Assembly (NCBI RefSeq): GCF_002291145.1
Contig: NZ_NTGE01000114.1
Span: 23,519-87,518 of the forward strand
Source of the DNA: Streptomyces sp. SA15
GTDB taxonomy: Bacteria; Actinomycetota; Actinomycetes; Streptomycetales; Streptomycetaceae
Length of the DNA: 64,000 nucleotides
Direction of reading: 5' to 3'
Of this stretch, positions 44,219-52,836 are shown in pieces. The position numbers and the translations under genes are program-made. Each line of letters starts with the position of its first letter. Position 1 is the stretch's first letter. The notes under the pieces are model-generated. The model saw nothing but the letters and a program-made list of their open reading frames with translations, was not told the DNA's origin and searched no databases.

Positions 44219-45166
44219 GTGACGGCCGTCGAATCCCGTCCAGCGGGGGTGCTCGGTGCGAGCCAGAGCCCGAGTCACCGGCCGTTCGGGGCCCGTGTCA
44301 AAGCGTTCGTGGCACTGACCAAGCCTCGGATCATCGAGCTGCTGCTGATCACGACCGTGCCGGTGATGTTCCTCGCCGAGCAGGGCGTGCCGGACCTGAG
44401 GCTGGTACTGCTCACCTGTATCGGCGGCTACCTCTCGGCGGGCGGCGCCAACGCGCTGAACATGTACATCGACCGCGACATCGACGCCCTCATGGACCGC
44501 ACCTCGCAGCGTCCCCTGGTGACCGGCATGGTCAGCCCGCGCGAGTGCCTCGTCTTCGGCATCAGCCTGGCGGTCGTCTCCACCCTGTTGTTCGGCCTGA
44601 CCGTCAACTGGCTCTCCGCCTGGCTGTCACTCGGCGCACTCCTCTTCTACGTCGTCGTCTACACGATGCTCCTCAAACGCCGTACGTCGCAGAACATCGT
44701 GTGGGGCGGCATCGCCGGCTGTCTGCCGGTGCTCATCGGCTGGTCCGCCGTCACGAACTCCATGTCGTGGGCGCCCGTCGTCCTCTTCCTCGTCATGTTC
44801 TTCTGGACGCCGCCGCACTACTGGCCGCTGTCCATGAAGGTGAGGGAGGACTACGCGCGCGTGGGCGTGCCGATGCTGCCGGTCGTCGCCTCCAACAAGG
44901 TCGTCGCCAAGCAGATCGTGATCTACAGCTGGGTGATGGTGGCGGTCTCGCTGCTGCTGACCCCGCTCGGCTACACGGGCTGGTTCTACACGGCGGTGGC
45001 GCTGCTGGCCGGCGGCTTCTGGCTGTGGGAGGCACACGGACTGCAGAACCGGGCGAGGGCCGAGGTCACCGGCGCCAAGCTGAAGGAGATGCGGCTGTTC
45101 CACTGGTCCATCACCTATGTGTCGATCCTCTTCCTGGCGGTCGCGGTGGACCCGTTCCTCCGTTAG
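44219..45166 (+). CDS. ctaB: Protohaem IX farnesyltransferase (haem O synthase)
   Basis: The 315-aa UbiA-type prenyltransferase attaches farnesyl to haem B for aa3-type oxidases. It has about nine membrane segments. VALTKPRIIELLLITTVPVM starts the core, ANALNMYIDRDIDALMDRT is the NxxxDxxxD prenyl-diphosphate motif, and FFWTPPHYWPLSM is the second conserved loop. GTG 44219 follows AGGGG at 44209-44213; GTG 44213 overlaps that site and was rejected. CtaA, the next enzyme of the pathway, is encoded 1.7 kb away on the other strand. Confidence 0.95.
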   Translation: MTAVESRPAGVLGASQSPSHRPFGARVKAFVALTKPRIIELLLITTVPVMFLAEQGVPDLRLVLLTCIGGYLSAGGANALNMYIDRDIDALMDRTSQRPLVTGMVSPRECLVFGISLAVVSTLLFGLTVNWLSAWLSLGALLFYVVVYTMLLKRRTSQNIVWGGIAGCLPVLIGWSAVTNSMSWAPVVLFLVMFFWTPPHYWPLSMKVREDYARVGVPMLPVVASNKVVAKQIVIYSWVMVAVSLLLTPLGYTGWFYTAVALLAGGFWLWEAHGLQNRARAEVTGAKLKEMRLFHWSITYVSILFLAVAVDPFLR

Positions 45167-45190
45167 CTCCTCAACGTCGCTCTTCGCTCG

Positions 45191-45228
45191 CGGGCGGGGT
45201 GCGTGGTCAAGGCCACTCACCCCGCCCG
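45191..45228 (+). terminator. Hairpin terminator after ctaB
   Basis: Long stem (45191-45206 with 45213-45228, one C/T mismatch) and 6-nt loop, 25 nt after the ctaB stop. Confidence 0.75.
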
Positions 45229-45264
45229 TCGCGGTTCGATCTACCCGTCGGTAGCATCCTGACC

Positions 45265-45597
45265 ATGGCAGACACGCAGCAGGTGGACCCGAAGGCAGAG
45301 CGCAAGGCGACCCGCCTCGCCCGGCAGATCAGCACCTTCTCCAAGGCGCACGGTGGAGCCGAGGGCCAGATCGCGTACCTCGGGCAGCGCGGCGCCCGGA
45401 TCGTGCTCGTCGGCGGGGACGGCACCTGGGGTGACCTGGTGGCCCCCTCGTACGAGCTCGCCGAGAAGGCCGTGGCCAAGTCCGGCATCACGGTCCACGA
45501 GGACTTCGACGGCGAGCTCGCGGCGAAGGTGAGGACGGGGCCCTACGAATGGACACGCATGGCGGGCATCCAGATCGGCGGCCCATCCAACGGCTGA
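45265..45597 (+). CDS. Conserved hypothetical protein (110 aa)
   Basis: A small soluble protein of Streptomyces type with no recognised domain. The basic, Gln/Lys/Arg-rich N-terminal helix (PKAERKATRLARQISTFSKA) is followed by an alpha/beta part with IVLVGGDGTWGDLVAPSYELAEKA and ending YEWTRMAGIQIGGPSNG. The GGDGTWGD sequence superficially recalls diacylglycerol-kinase loops, but the protein is far too short. Coding is supported by codon bias, a clear terminator before it and its position between ctaB and an amidohydrolase gene. Confidence 0.75.
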   Translation: MADTQQVDPKAERKATRLARQISTFSKAHGGAEGQIAYLGQRGARIVLVGGDGTWGDLVAPSYELAEKAVAKSGITVHEDFDGELAAKVRTGPYEWTRMAGIQIGGPSNG

Positions 45598-45684
45598 ACA
45601 ACGCCCGGCGAGGGCCGCGACCTGACACCCCGTTCACCCGTTAGGACCTGTTGAACGACGTGGTCCAAGCGACGGGGAGTCCGG

Positions 45685-46791
45685 ATGATCGAAACGCCGT
45701 CCCTCGTGGACCAGTACTGCCACGGCGTACTGAGAACGGAGCTGGGCCTCGGCACCTTCGAGGCCCAGCTGGCCCGCACCGAGGGCCCGCCCGCCCCGGG
45801 GACGACGCTCTTCGACACCCAGACCGGGTTCGCCGTACGACGCTGGTGCCCCCCGCTGCTCGGCCTGGAACCGCACTGCGCGCCGGCCCGCTATCTCGCC
45901 CGGCGCCGGGAACTGGGCGTTCTGGAGGCGGGCCGCAGGCTGCTGCGAGGCAGCGGCATCACCACCTACCTGGTGGACACCGGGCTGCCGGGCGACCTGA
46001 CCGGCCCCGCCGAGATGGCCTCCGCCGCGGTCGCCGAGGCCCGCGAGATCGTGCGGCTGGAACTCCTCGCCGAACAGGTCGCCGACACTTCCGGCACGGT
46101 CGAGTCCTTCCTCGCCAACCTCGCCGAATCGGTGCACGGCGCCGCCGCGAACGCCGTGGCCTTCACCTCCGTGGCGGGCGTACGGCACGGACTGGCGCTC
46201 GCGCCCGAGCCGCCGGGGCCGGGAGAGGTACGGGGCGCGGTGGGCCGCTGGCTGGCGGGGCGCCGGGTCGGCGGGGAGCTGAGCGACCCGGTGCTGCTAC
46301 GGCACCTGCTGTGGATCGCCGTCGCCTCGGGGTTGCCCCTGCAACTGCACGCGGGGCTCGGAGAGCCGGGCCTGCGCATCGACCGCACCGACCCGGTCCT
46401 GCTGACGGATTTCGTACGGGCGACGGCCGGCCTCGGTACCGACCTGGTCCTGCTGCACAGCTACCCCTACCACCGGCACGCCGCTCACCTCGCCGGAGTC
46501 TTCCCGCACGTGTACGCCGACTCCGGCGCCGCCCTGGTCCGCACGGGGGCGAGGGCGGCCACCGTACTGGCGGAGATCCTGGAGTTGGCCCCCTTCGGCA
46601 AGATCCTCTTCTCCAGCGGGGCCCAGGGCCTGCCGGAACTGCACGTCGTAGGCGCGCGCCTGTTCCGCGAGGCCCTCGGGCGGGTGCTGGGCACCTGGGT
46701 CACCGAGGGGGCGTGGTCGCTGGCGGACGCGCAGCGGGTGGCGGGGCTGATCGCGGCGGGGAACGCGCGGCGGGTGTATGGGCTGGGGTGA
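45685..46791 (+). CDS. Amidohydrolase-superfamily protein (amidohydrolase_2-like)
   Basis: The 368-aa predicted TIM-barrel protein shows SLVDQYCHGVL at its start, where the metal-binding HxH motif is reduced to a single His. GLPLQLHAGLGEPGLR (strand-5 His) follows, then DLVLLHSYPYHRHAAHLAGVFPHVYADSG (second His region) and FGKILFSSGAQGLPELHVVGARLF where the catalytic Asp is replaced. The pattern matches the FluG-N/nodulin-6 type amidohydrolases. The imperfect metal site suggests altered or no hydrolysis. Start ATG 45685 follows GGGGAG. Function unknown. Confidence 0.75.
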   Translation: MIETPSLVDQYCHGVLRTELGLGTFEAQLARTEGPPAPGTTLFDTQTGFAVRRWCPPLLGLEPHCAPARYLARRRELGVLEAGRRLLRGSGITTYLVDTGLPGDLTGPAEMASAAVAEAREIVRLELLAEQVADTSGTVESFLANLAESVHGAAANAVAFTSVAGVRHGLALAPEPPGPGEVRGAVGRWLAGRRVGGELSDPVLLRHLLWIAVASGLPLQLHAGLGEPGLRIDRTDPVLLTDFVRATAGLGTDLVLLHSYPYHRHAAHLAGVFPHVYADSGAALVRTGARAATVLAEILELAPFGKILFSSGAQGLPELHVVGARLFREALGRVLGTWVTEGAWSLADAQRVAGLIAAGNARRVYGLG

Positions 46792-46809
46792 GGCGTACGG
46801 ACCGGACGG

Positions 46810-46832
46810 GTGCCCCGCCTCGCGCGGGGCAC
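46810..46832. terminator. Bidirectional terminator between the amidohydrolase gene and ctaA
   Basis: Perfect 9-bp GC stem (46810-46818 with 46824-46832) and 5-nt loop between converging genes. Confidence 0.7.
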
Positions 46833-46839
46833 GCTCCCG

Positions 46840-47853
46840 TCAGTTCGAAGCGGGCTCCAGCCGGTCGCGGTGGGCGGGAGCCGGAATCTCCGGGTCCGCG
46901 TCGGGGCGTTCACGCAGCGACAGCAGCACCCGCAGCACCCAGATCCACATCACGGCGGAACCGAACATGTGCAGGCCGACCAGCGCCTCGGGAAGGTCCG
47001 TAAAGTACTGGACATAACCGATCAAACCCTGACATAGCAGGATCAGGAACAACTCCCGCGTCCGGCGCACCGGTCCCTTGGGCGCGTCGACCGCCTTCAG
47101 GACGAACCACAGGGCGAACGTCAGCGACACCACGATCCAGGCCAGCACCGCGTGCACCTTGCTGACCGTCTCCCAGTCGAGCGGCATCCGCTCGACCTCG
47201 CTGGAGTCGCCCGCGTGCGGGCCCGCGCCGGTCACCACCGTGCCGACCAGGATCAGCAGGACCGAGGCCCCGACCAGGAACCACACCAGCTGCTGCACGG
47301 CCTTGCCGACCAGCGGGCGCGGCGCCGTGTCACCCTCCCGGGTGCGCTGCCACATCACCGCGGCGACCGCGATCAGGGCCGACGTGGCCACGAAGTGGGC
47401 CGCGACCGTGTACGGGTTGAGACCGACGAGCACGACGATGCCGCCGAGGACCGCGTTGCTCATCACGATCCAGAACTGCGCCCAGCCCAGCCGGGTCAGG
47501 CTGCGCCGGTACGGCTTCTCGGAGCGCGCGGCGATGATCGCCCAGCCGACCGCGGCGCACAGCACGTAGGTGAGCATGCGGTTGCCGAACTCGATGGCTC
47601 CGTGGAAGCCCATCGCGCTGGTGGCGGTCAGCGAGTCGTCAGTGCACTTGGGCCAGGTCGGGCAGCCGAGCCCGGAACCGGTCAGCCGCACCGCACCGCC
47701 GGTGACCACGATGACCACCGACATCACGAGCGCGGTGAGGGCCGCGCGCTGTACCGTCCTGGGGGTCGGGGTCCAGCGTTCGGCGATGAAGGCGAGCGGG
47801 TTGCGGAGGGCAGCCACGGCGTCGGCGCGGGTCAGTTTTGGCACGCGTTCCAT
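46840..47853 (-). CDS. ctaA: Haem A synthase (COX15/CtaA family)
   Basis: The 337-aa protein oxidises the C8 methyl of haem O to give haem A for cytochrome aa3. It has about eight membrane helices. Conserved features are GGAVRLTGSGLGCPTWPKC with the extracellular Cys pair, MGFHGAIEFGNRML with a haem-ligand His, NPYTVAAHFVATSALI, VSKVHAVLAWIVV and ALVGLHMFGSAVMW with further His ligands. Start uncertain: ATG 47853 begins MERVPKLTRADAV, while GTG 47904 would add 17 residues after an AGAAGGGG site. Confidence 0.95.
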   Translation of the reverse strand: MERVPKLTRADAVAALRNPLAFIAERWTPTPRTVQRAALTALVMSVVIVVTGGAVRLTGSGLGCPTWPKCTDDSLTATSAMGFHGAIEFGNRMLTYVLCAAVGWAIIAARSEKPYRRSLTRLGWAQFWIVMSNAVLGGIVVLVGLNPYTVAAHFVATSALIAVAAVMWQRTREGDTAPRPLVGKAVQQLVWFLVGASVLLILVGTVVTGAGPHAGDSSEVERMPLDWETVSKVHAVLAWIVVSLTFALWFVLKAVDAPKGPVRRTRELFLILLCQGLIGYVQYFTDLPEALVGLHMFGSAVMWIWVLRVLLSLRERPDADPEIPAPAHRDRLEPASN

Positions 47854-47910
47854 CGTAGGGGGCCGCTTGTGCACGCTTTCACGAGGGTCCGTCACGGCGC
47901 CCACCCCCTT

Positions 47911-48687
47911 CTACTCCCAGCGGAAGAACTTCCCGGCGACCGCCAGACCCACGACCGCCCAGACGGCGAGAATCCCCAGGTCACCCCAGGGCATGCCGGC
48001 GCCGTGCTGCAGCACGTCCCGCAGCCCGTCCGACAGCGCGGAGATCGGCAGCAGCCCGAGGACGTCCTGCGCAGCGGCCGGGAACTTGTCCAGCGGCACG
48101 ATCACCCCGCCACCGACGAGCAGCAGCAGGAAGACCAGGTTCGCCGCGGCCAGCGTGGCCTCCGCCTTCAGCGTGCCCGCCATCAGCAGGCCGAGCCCCG
48201 AGAAGGCGGCCGTCCCGAGGATCAGCAGGAGCAGTACGGCGAAGGGGTTGCCGTGCGGCGACCAGCCCAGCGCGAAGGCGATCGCCGTCAGCAGGACGAT
48301 CTGGAGGACCTCCGTGACCAGCACGGACAGCGTCTTCGCGGTCATCAGGCCCCAGCGGGGGAGCGGGGAGGAGGCGAGGCGCTTCAGGACGCCGTACCGG
48401 CGTTCGAATCCCGTCGCGATGGCCTGGCCCGTGAACGCGGTCGACATCACGGCCAGCGCGAGGACGCCGGGCGTGAGGAAGTCCACCGCCTCGCCGGACC
48501 CGGTGTCGACGATGTCTACGGAGCTGAAGAGGACAAGGAGCAGCGTGGGGATGACCACCGTCAACAGCAGCTGCTCGCCGTTGCGCAGCAGCATCTTCGT
48601 CTCGAGGGCGGCCTGGGCCGCGATCATGCGGGGGAGGGGCGCGGCCCCCGGCTTCGGGGTGTACATGCCGGTGCCGACGGTGGTCAC
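47911..48687 (-). CDS. ABC-2 type exporter permease
   Basis: The 258-aa membrane subunit of a DrrB/ABC-2 exporter has six hydrophobic segments. The ABC-2 hallmark is ATGFERRYGVLKRLASSPLPRWGLMTAKTLSVLVTE, with the conserved ExRxxGxLxRL-type loop. GTG 48687 overlaps the ATPase stop by 4 bp (GTGA). With the ATPase it should form a 2+2 exporter for a hydrophobic compound or lipid. It lies just upstream of ctaA on the same strand, and similar ABC-2 pairs neighbour ctaA in other actinobacteria. The substrate is unknown. Confidence 0.9.
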   Translation of the reverse strand: MTTVGTGMYTPKPGAAPLPRMIAAQAALETKMLLRNGEQLLLTVVIPTLLLVLFSSVDIVDTGSGEAVDFLTPGVLALAVMSTAFTGQAIATGFERRYGVLKRLASSPLPRWGLMTAKTLSVLVTEVLQIVLLTAIAFALGWSPHGNPFAVLLLLILGTAAFSGLGLLMAGTLKAEATLAAANLVFLLLLVGGGVIVPLDKFPAAAQDVLGLLPISALSDGLRDVLQHGAGMPWGDLGILAVWAVVGLAVAGKFFRWE

Positions 48688-49607
48688 GAGCGCAGCTCCT
48701 TGCCGGTGAGCTCCAGAAACACGTCTTCGAGGGTGTGCCGTTCGACCGAGATCCTCTCCGGCATCACGCCGTGCTGCGCGCACCAGGACGTGACCGTCGC
48801 GAGCAGCTGCGGGTCGACCTTGCCGACGACCCGGTATGAGCCCGGCGTCAGCTCCGCGGCCGTGCAGTCCGCGGGGAGCGCCTTCAGCAGGGAGCCGACG
48901 TCCAGGCCCGGGCGGCCGCTGAAGCGGAGCGTGTTCTCGGCGCCGCCTCGGCACAGCTCCTCCGGGGTGCCCTGGGCTATGACCCGGCCGGCGTCGATGA
49001 TCGCGACGTCGTCGGCGAGTTGCTCGGCCTCGTCCATGTAGTGCGTCGTGAGGATCACGGAGACGCCGTCGGTGCGCAGGTCGCGGACCAGGTCCCAGGT
49101 GGCGCGGCGGGCCTGCGGGTCGAGCCCTGCGGTCGGCTCGTCCAGGAACACCAGCTCCGGGCGGCCCACCACGGCCATCGCCAGCGCGAGCCGCTGCTGC
49201 TGGCCGCCCGACAGCCGCCGGTACGTGGTCCGGCCGCAACTGCCCAGCCCCAGGCGCTCGATGAGCGCGTCGACGTCGAGCGGATCGGCGTGCAACCTGG
49301 CGACATGGCGCAGCATCTCGTCCGCTCGCGCGCCCGAGTAGACGCCCCCGGACTGCAGCATCACGCCGATCCTGGGGTGCAGCTCACGGGCCTGTCTCAC
49401 CGGGTCGAGGCCCAGGACGCGCACCGTGCCGGAGTCCGGCTTCCGGTACCCCTCGCAGGTCTCGACCGTGGTCGTCTTGCCCGCCCCGTTGGGACCGAGT
49501 ACGGCGGTCACACCCGCCCGGGCCACCAGGTCGAGGCCATCCACCGCGGTCTTTGTGCCGTACCGCTTCACCAGGGCCTGGACCTGGACCACGGGCTCAC
49601 TTCGCAT
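48684..49607 (-). CDS. ABC-2 type exporter ATP-binding protein (DrrA/CcmA-like)
   Basis: The 307-aa ATPase has Walker A GPNGAGKTTT, Q-loop VMLQSGGVYSGARADE, signature LSGGQQQRLALAMA, Walker B LVFLDEPTAGLDPQARR and H-loop ILTTHYMDEAEQLADDVAII. The last 80 residues or so form the extra C-terminal domain of DrrA-type exporters (TLEDVFLELTGKELRS). ATG 49607 was chosen, with homology starting at VVQVQALVKRYG. It is translationally coupled to the permease. Confidence 0.93.
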   Translation of the reverse strand: MRSEPVVQVQALVKRYGTKTAVDGLDLVARAGVTAVLGPNGAGKTTTVETCEGYRKPDSGTVRVLGLDPVRQARELHPRIGVMLQSGGVYSGARADEMLRHVARLHADPLDVDALIERLGLGSCGRTTYRRLSGGQQQRLALAMAVVGRPELVFLDEPTAGLDPQARRATWDLVRDLRTDGVSVILTTHYMDEAEQLADDVAIIDAGRVIAQGTPEELCRGGAENTLRFSGRPGLDVGSLLKALPADCTAAELTPGSYRVVGKVDPQLLATVTSWCAQHGVMPERISVERHTLEDVFLELTGKELRS

Positions 49608-49638
49608 GGGTCCAGAGTCTAGGTACGCGGAGTGTGCC

Positions 49639-50463
49639 TCAGACGGGCGGGTGCAGGAACTCCTCCTCACGGGGCCGGTGCACCGCCAGCCACCGTTCCG
49701 CGTACGCCACGGCGTCCGCGACGGGAAACAGCCGTACGTCGGCCGCGCCCACCTTGCCCCGTACGACAGGGCGGTCGACGGGACGGTCCCGCTCGAAGTC
49801 GTGGCCCAGTTCGTCGAACCGCTCCGAGGAGATGGACACCTCGGTCACCACGTCCCAGCCCGCGGGCCCCGGCCGGCCCACCTTCACGAGCGGCGAGGGT
49901 ATGCGGTATTCAGCCAGGTGAAAGCTGGTGCACGCGTCGTAGCCCGCGCCCAGCATCAGCACCCGGGCGCCGAGGGCCTCCAGCCGGGCCAGTGGGCTGC
50001 GTTCGCCCAGCCGGCAGTCGGGCGCGTGCCCGCCGGTCACCTCCGCCGCGCGCGGACCGACAGCGGCGAAGGACGTCTGCGGGTGGGCGCTGCGCAGGGC
50101 GCCCGGCCACGTGCGCACGGTTTCCGGGATCACGCCGACCCCGCGCGAAGGCGTCACCAGTGGGTCGTAGGCGGGCATGGTGGCCCGAATCGTCTCCCAC
50201 CACTCCTCGGGCACCGGCGGATTGCCCCACACGGCCGGGTTCGAGAGGTCGCCGGACTGGGTGGGGACCACCAGGGTGCCCTTCCGGCCGAGCGCGTCGA
50301 GCAGTCCTTGCACGACCGCCACGGCGCCTCCGCAGACCCAGCCGAGCGAGCTGAGCGAGGAGTGGACGAGGAGGGTCTCGCCGGCTCGGACGCCCAGCTC
50401 GCGCAGCTCGGTTGTGAGGGCGTCCCGGGTGACAAGAGGGCCGGTGGGAGGCGGTGTGGGCAT
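49639..50463 (-). CDS. AAC(3)-family N-acetyltransferase
   Basis: The 274-aa member of the aminoglycoside 3-N-acetyltransferase (antibiotic_NAT) family. It has ETLLVHSSLSSLGWVCGGAVAVVQGLLDALG (acetyl-CoA region), GTLVVPTQSGDLSNP, TPSRGVGVIPETVRTWPGALRSAHPQTSFAAVGPRA and SPLARLEALGARVLMLGAGYDACTSFHLAEYR. Many environmental members are not proven resistance enzymes and may acetylate other amines, so resistance is only a possibility. ATG 50463 begins MPTPPPTGPLVTRDAL; ATG 50505 is also in frame. It is divergent from the suf operon and shares its regulatory region. Confidence 0.88.
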   Translation of the reverse strand: MPTPPPTGPLVTRDALTTELRELGVRAGETLLVHSSLSSLGWVCGGAVAVVQGLLDALGRKGTLVVPTQSGDLSNPAVWGNPPVPEEWWETIRATMPAYDPLVTPSRGVGVIPETVRTWPGALRSAHPQTSFAAVGPRAAEVTGGHAPDCRLGERSPLARLEALGARVLMLGAGYDACTSFHLAEYRIPSPLVKVGRPGPAGWDVVTEVSISSERFDELGHDFERDRPVDRPVVRGKVGAADVRLFPVADAVAYAERWLAVHRPREEEFLHPPV

Positions 50464-50533
50464 GGTTGTGGAGTGTCCCGGAAGCCGTCCGCCGACGCCA
50501 CCCATTTGATCGATCGGAGATCGTTCTCGCAGG

Positions 50534-50552
50534 TCAGATTAGGTAAACCTAA
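50534..50552. promoter_or_regulatory. Iron-box-like operator (IdeR/DmdR type) upstream of suf
   Basis: The 19-mer at 50534-50552 matches the TTAGGTTAGGCTAACCTAA iron-box consensus at 15 of 19 positions. Its core TTAGG-TAAA-CCTAA (50539-50552) has perfect 5-bp arms. It lies 73 nt before sufR and 71 nt before the divergent acetyltransferase start. Regulation is inferred. Confidence 0.6.
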
Positions 50553-50611
50553 GTGACGCAGGGCACCATCCACCCGCCCGGACGCCGCTTGCCCGCCCCT
50601 GAGGAATTACG

Positions 50612-50625
50612 CAACAATGGCGTTG
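50612..50625. promoter_or_regulatory. SufR operator CAAC-N6-GTTG
   Basis: CAAC (50612-50615), 6 nt, GTTG (50622-50625), the palindrome I recall for streptomycete SufR. Its last G is the first base of the sufR GTG. No ribosome site precedes that codon, so the mRNA may be leaderless, and a bound repressor would cover the transcription start. Confidence 0.75.
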
Positions 50626-51356
50626 TGAAAAACGTCGTGCGTTCGACTGAGTCTCCGCAGGAGGAACTCGCGACCGGTGAGCGCTCCACGCGCAACCGGG
50701 TCGCGCGGTCCATCCTGGACCACGGGCCGTCGACCGTCGCGGCGCTGGCCGAGCGACTGGGGCTCACCCAGGCGGCCGTACGGCGGCACCTGGACGCACT
50801 GGTCGCCGACGATGTCGTAGAGGCGCGCGAACAGCGGGTCTACGGAGCGCGGACCCGTGGCCGCCCGGCCAAGGTCTTCGCACTCACCGACTGTGGCCGC
50901 GACGCCTTCGACCAGTCGTACGACCAGCTCGCCGCGGACGCCCTGCGCTGGATCCAGGAGCGGTTCGGCGGGGACGAGGCCGTGATCGCCTTCGCGCGCG
51001 CGAGGATCGCCGAGCAGGCAGCCGCGTACCGCGCGGCGATCGAGGCGGCCCCGCCCGAGCAGCGGACCGAAGCCCTGGCCAAGGCCCTGAGCGCGGACGG
51101 GTACGCTGCTACGGCGCGTAGCGCACCGGTCGGCGAGCAGCTCTGCCAGCACCACTGCCCGGTGGCCCACGTCGCGGAAAAGTTCCCGCAGCTCTGCGAG
51201 GCGGAGACCGAGATCTTCTCCCAGCTGCTCGGCACGCACGTCCAGCGACTGGCGACCATCGCGCACGGCGACGGCGTCTGCACGACGTTCATCCCAAAGA
51301 TTTCCCAAACCACTCATCACGCATCTGCAAGCACGGCCGGGAGGAACCCCGCATGA
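50625..51356 (+). CDS. sufR: Iron-sulfur cluster-sensing repressor SufR
   Basis: The 243-aa regulator has an N-terminal winged HTH (DHGPSTVAALAERLGLTQAAVRRHLDALVADDVV with TRGRPAKVFALTDCG). The C-terminal sensor's clustered Cys residues (QLCQHHCPVAHVAEKFPQLC) should bind a [2Fe-2S]/[4Fe-4S] cluster. It represses suf when cluster supply is good. GTG 50625 (MKNVVRSTESPQEEL) was chosen over the longer frame from 50553 because it coincides with the operator. The stop overlaps the sufB ATG (ATGA). Confidence 0.93.
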   Translation: MKNVVRSTESPQEELATGERSTRNRVARSILDHGPSTVAALAERLGLTQAAVRRHLDALVADDVVEAREQRVYGARTRGRPAKVFALTDCGRDAFDQSYDQLAADALRWIQERFGGDEAVIAFARARIAEQAAAYRAAIEAAPPEQRTEALAKALSADGYAATARSAPVGEQLCQHHCPVAHVAEKFPQLCEAETEIFSQLLGTHVQRLATIAHGDGVCTTFIPKISQTTHHASASTAGRNPA

Positions 51357-52774
51357 CTCTCCCCACGGAGACTGCCCACCCTGAGCTCGAGGGCCTGGGC
51401 AAGTACGAATACGGCTGGGCCGACTCCGACGAAGCCGGTGCCTCTGCCAAGCGCGGTCTGAGCGAGGCTGTCGTCCGCGACATCTCCGCGAAGAAGAACG
51501 AGCCGGAGTGGATGACCAAGCTCCGGCTCAAGGGCCTGCGCCTGTTCGACAAGAAGCCCATGCCGAACTGGGGCTCGGACCTGTCGGGTATCGACTTCGA
51601 CAACATCAAGTACTTCGTACGTTCCACGGAGAAGCAGGCGGAGTCCTGGGAGGACCTGCCCGAGGACATCAAGAACACGTACGACAAGCTCGGCATCCCG
51701 GAGGCGGAGAAGCAGCGCCTCGTCGCCGGTGTCGCGGCCCAGTACGAGTCCGAGGTCGTCTACCACCAGATCCGCGAGGACCTGGAGGAGCAGGGCGTCA
51801 TCTTCCTCGACACCGACACGGCCCTGAAGGAGCACCCGGAGCTCTTCAAGGAGTACTTCGGGACCGTCATCCCGGTCGGTGACAACAAGTTCGCGTCGCT
51901 GAACACCGCCGTGTGGTCGGGCGGCTCCTTCATCTACGTGCCGAAGGGCGTGCACGTGGAGATCCCGCTCCAGGCCTACTTCCGTATCAACACGGAGAAC
52001 ATGGGCCAGTTCGAGCGGACCCTGATCATCGTCGACGAGGGTGCCTACGTGCACTACGTCGAGGGCTGCACCGCGCCGATCTACAAGTCGGACTCGCTGC
52101 ACAGCGCCGTGGTCGAGATCATCGTCAAGAAGAACGCCCGCTGCCGCTACACGACCATCCAGAACTGGTCGAACAACGTCTACAACCTGGTCACCAAGCG
52201 CGCCGTCGCCTACGAGGGCGCGACCATGGAGTGGATCGACGGCAACATCGGCTCCAAGGTGACGATGAAGTACCCGGCCGTCTACCTGATGGGCGAGCAC
52301 GCCAAGGGCGAGACCCTGTCCATCGCCTTCGCGGGCGAGGGGCAGCACCAGGACGCCGGCTCCAAGATGGTCCACATGGCGCCGAACACGTCGTCCAACA
52401 TCGTGTCGAAGTCCGTCGCCCGCGGTGGCGGCCGTACCTCCTACCGTGGTCTGGTGGAGATCGGCGAGGGCGCCCACGGCTCGAAGTCGAACGTGCTGTG
52501 CGACGCGCTGCTCGTCGACACCATCTCCCGCTCGGACACGTACCCGTACGTGGACGTCCGGGAGGACGACGTCTCCATGGGCCACGAGGCCACTGTCTCC
52601 AAGGTCTCCGAGGACCAGCTCTTCTACCTGATGAGCCGCGGTCTGAGCGAGTTCGAGGCGATGGCGATGATCGTGCGCGGCTTCGTCGAGCCCATCGCGA
52701 AGGAGCTGCCCATGGAGTACGCCCTCGAGCTCAACCGGCTGATCGAGCTGCAGATGGAAGGCGCGGTCGGTTAA
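51353..52774 (+). CDS. sufB: Fe-S cluster assembly scaffold SufB
   Basis: The 473-aa scaffold subunit of the SufBCD complex builds the nascent cluster. Features are NKFASLNTAVWSGGSFIYVPKGVHVEIPLQ, VEGCTAPIY with the conserved Cys, the beta-helix repeat AVVEIIVKKNARCRYTTIQNWS, MEWIDGNIGSKVTMKYPAVYLMGE and a C-terminal VSEDQLFYLMSRGLSEFEAMAMIVRGF that pairs with SufC. ATG 51353 overlaps the sufR stop. Length is normal. Confidence 0.97.
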   Translation: MTLPTETAHPELEGLGKYEYGWADSDEAGASAKRGLSEAVVRDISAKKNEPEWMTKLRLKGLRLFDKKPMPNWGSDLSGIDFDNIKYFVRSTEKQAESWEDLPEDIKNTYDKLGIPEAEKQRLVAGVAAQYESEVVYHQIREDLEEQGVIFLDTDTALKEHPELFKEYFGTVIPVGDNKFASLNTAVWSGGSFIYVPKGVHVEIPLQAYFRINTENMGQFERTLIIVDEGAYVHYVEGCTAPIYKSDSLHSAVVEIIVKKNARCRYTTIQNWSNNVYNLVTKRAVAYEGATMEWIDGNIGSKVTMKYPAVYLMGEHAKGETLSIAFAGEGQHQDAGSKMVHMAPNTSSNIVSKSVARGGGRTSYRGLVEIGEGAHGSKSNVLCDALLVDTISRSDTYPYVDVREDDVSMGHEATVSKVSEDQLFYLMSRGLSEFEAMAMIVRGFVEPIAKELPMEYALELNRLIELQMEGAVG

Positions 52775-52836
52775 GTCCCGCCTTCGGAAGCGGCCTCCCG
52801 ATTTCTAGACGTAGGAAAGAGAGCACAACGACAGCC

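Noticed and set aside
49639..50463. Calling the AAC(3)-family gene an antibiotic resistance determinant
   Set aside because: Family membership is clear, but many chromosomal members have no shown aminoglycoside activity, and no resistance or biosynthetic context is present.
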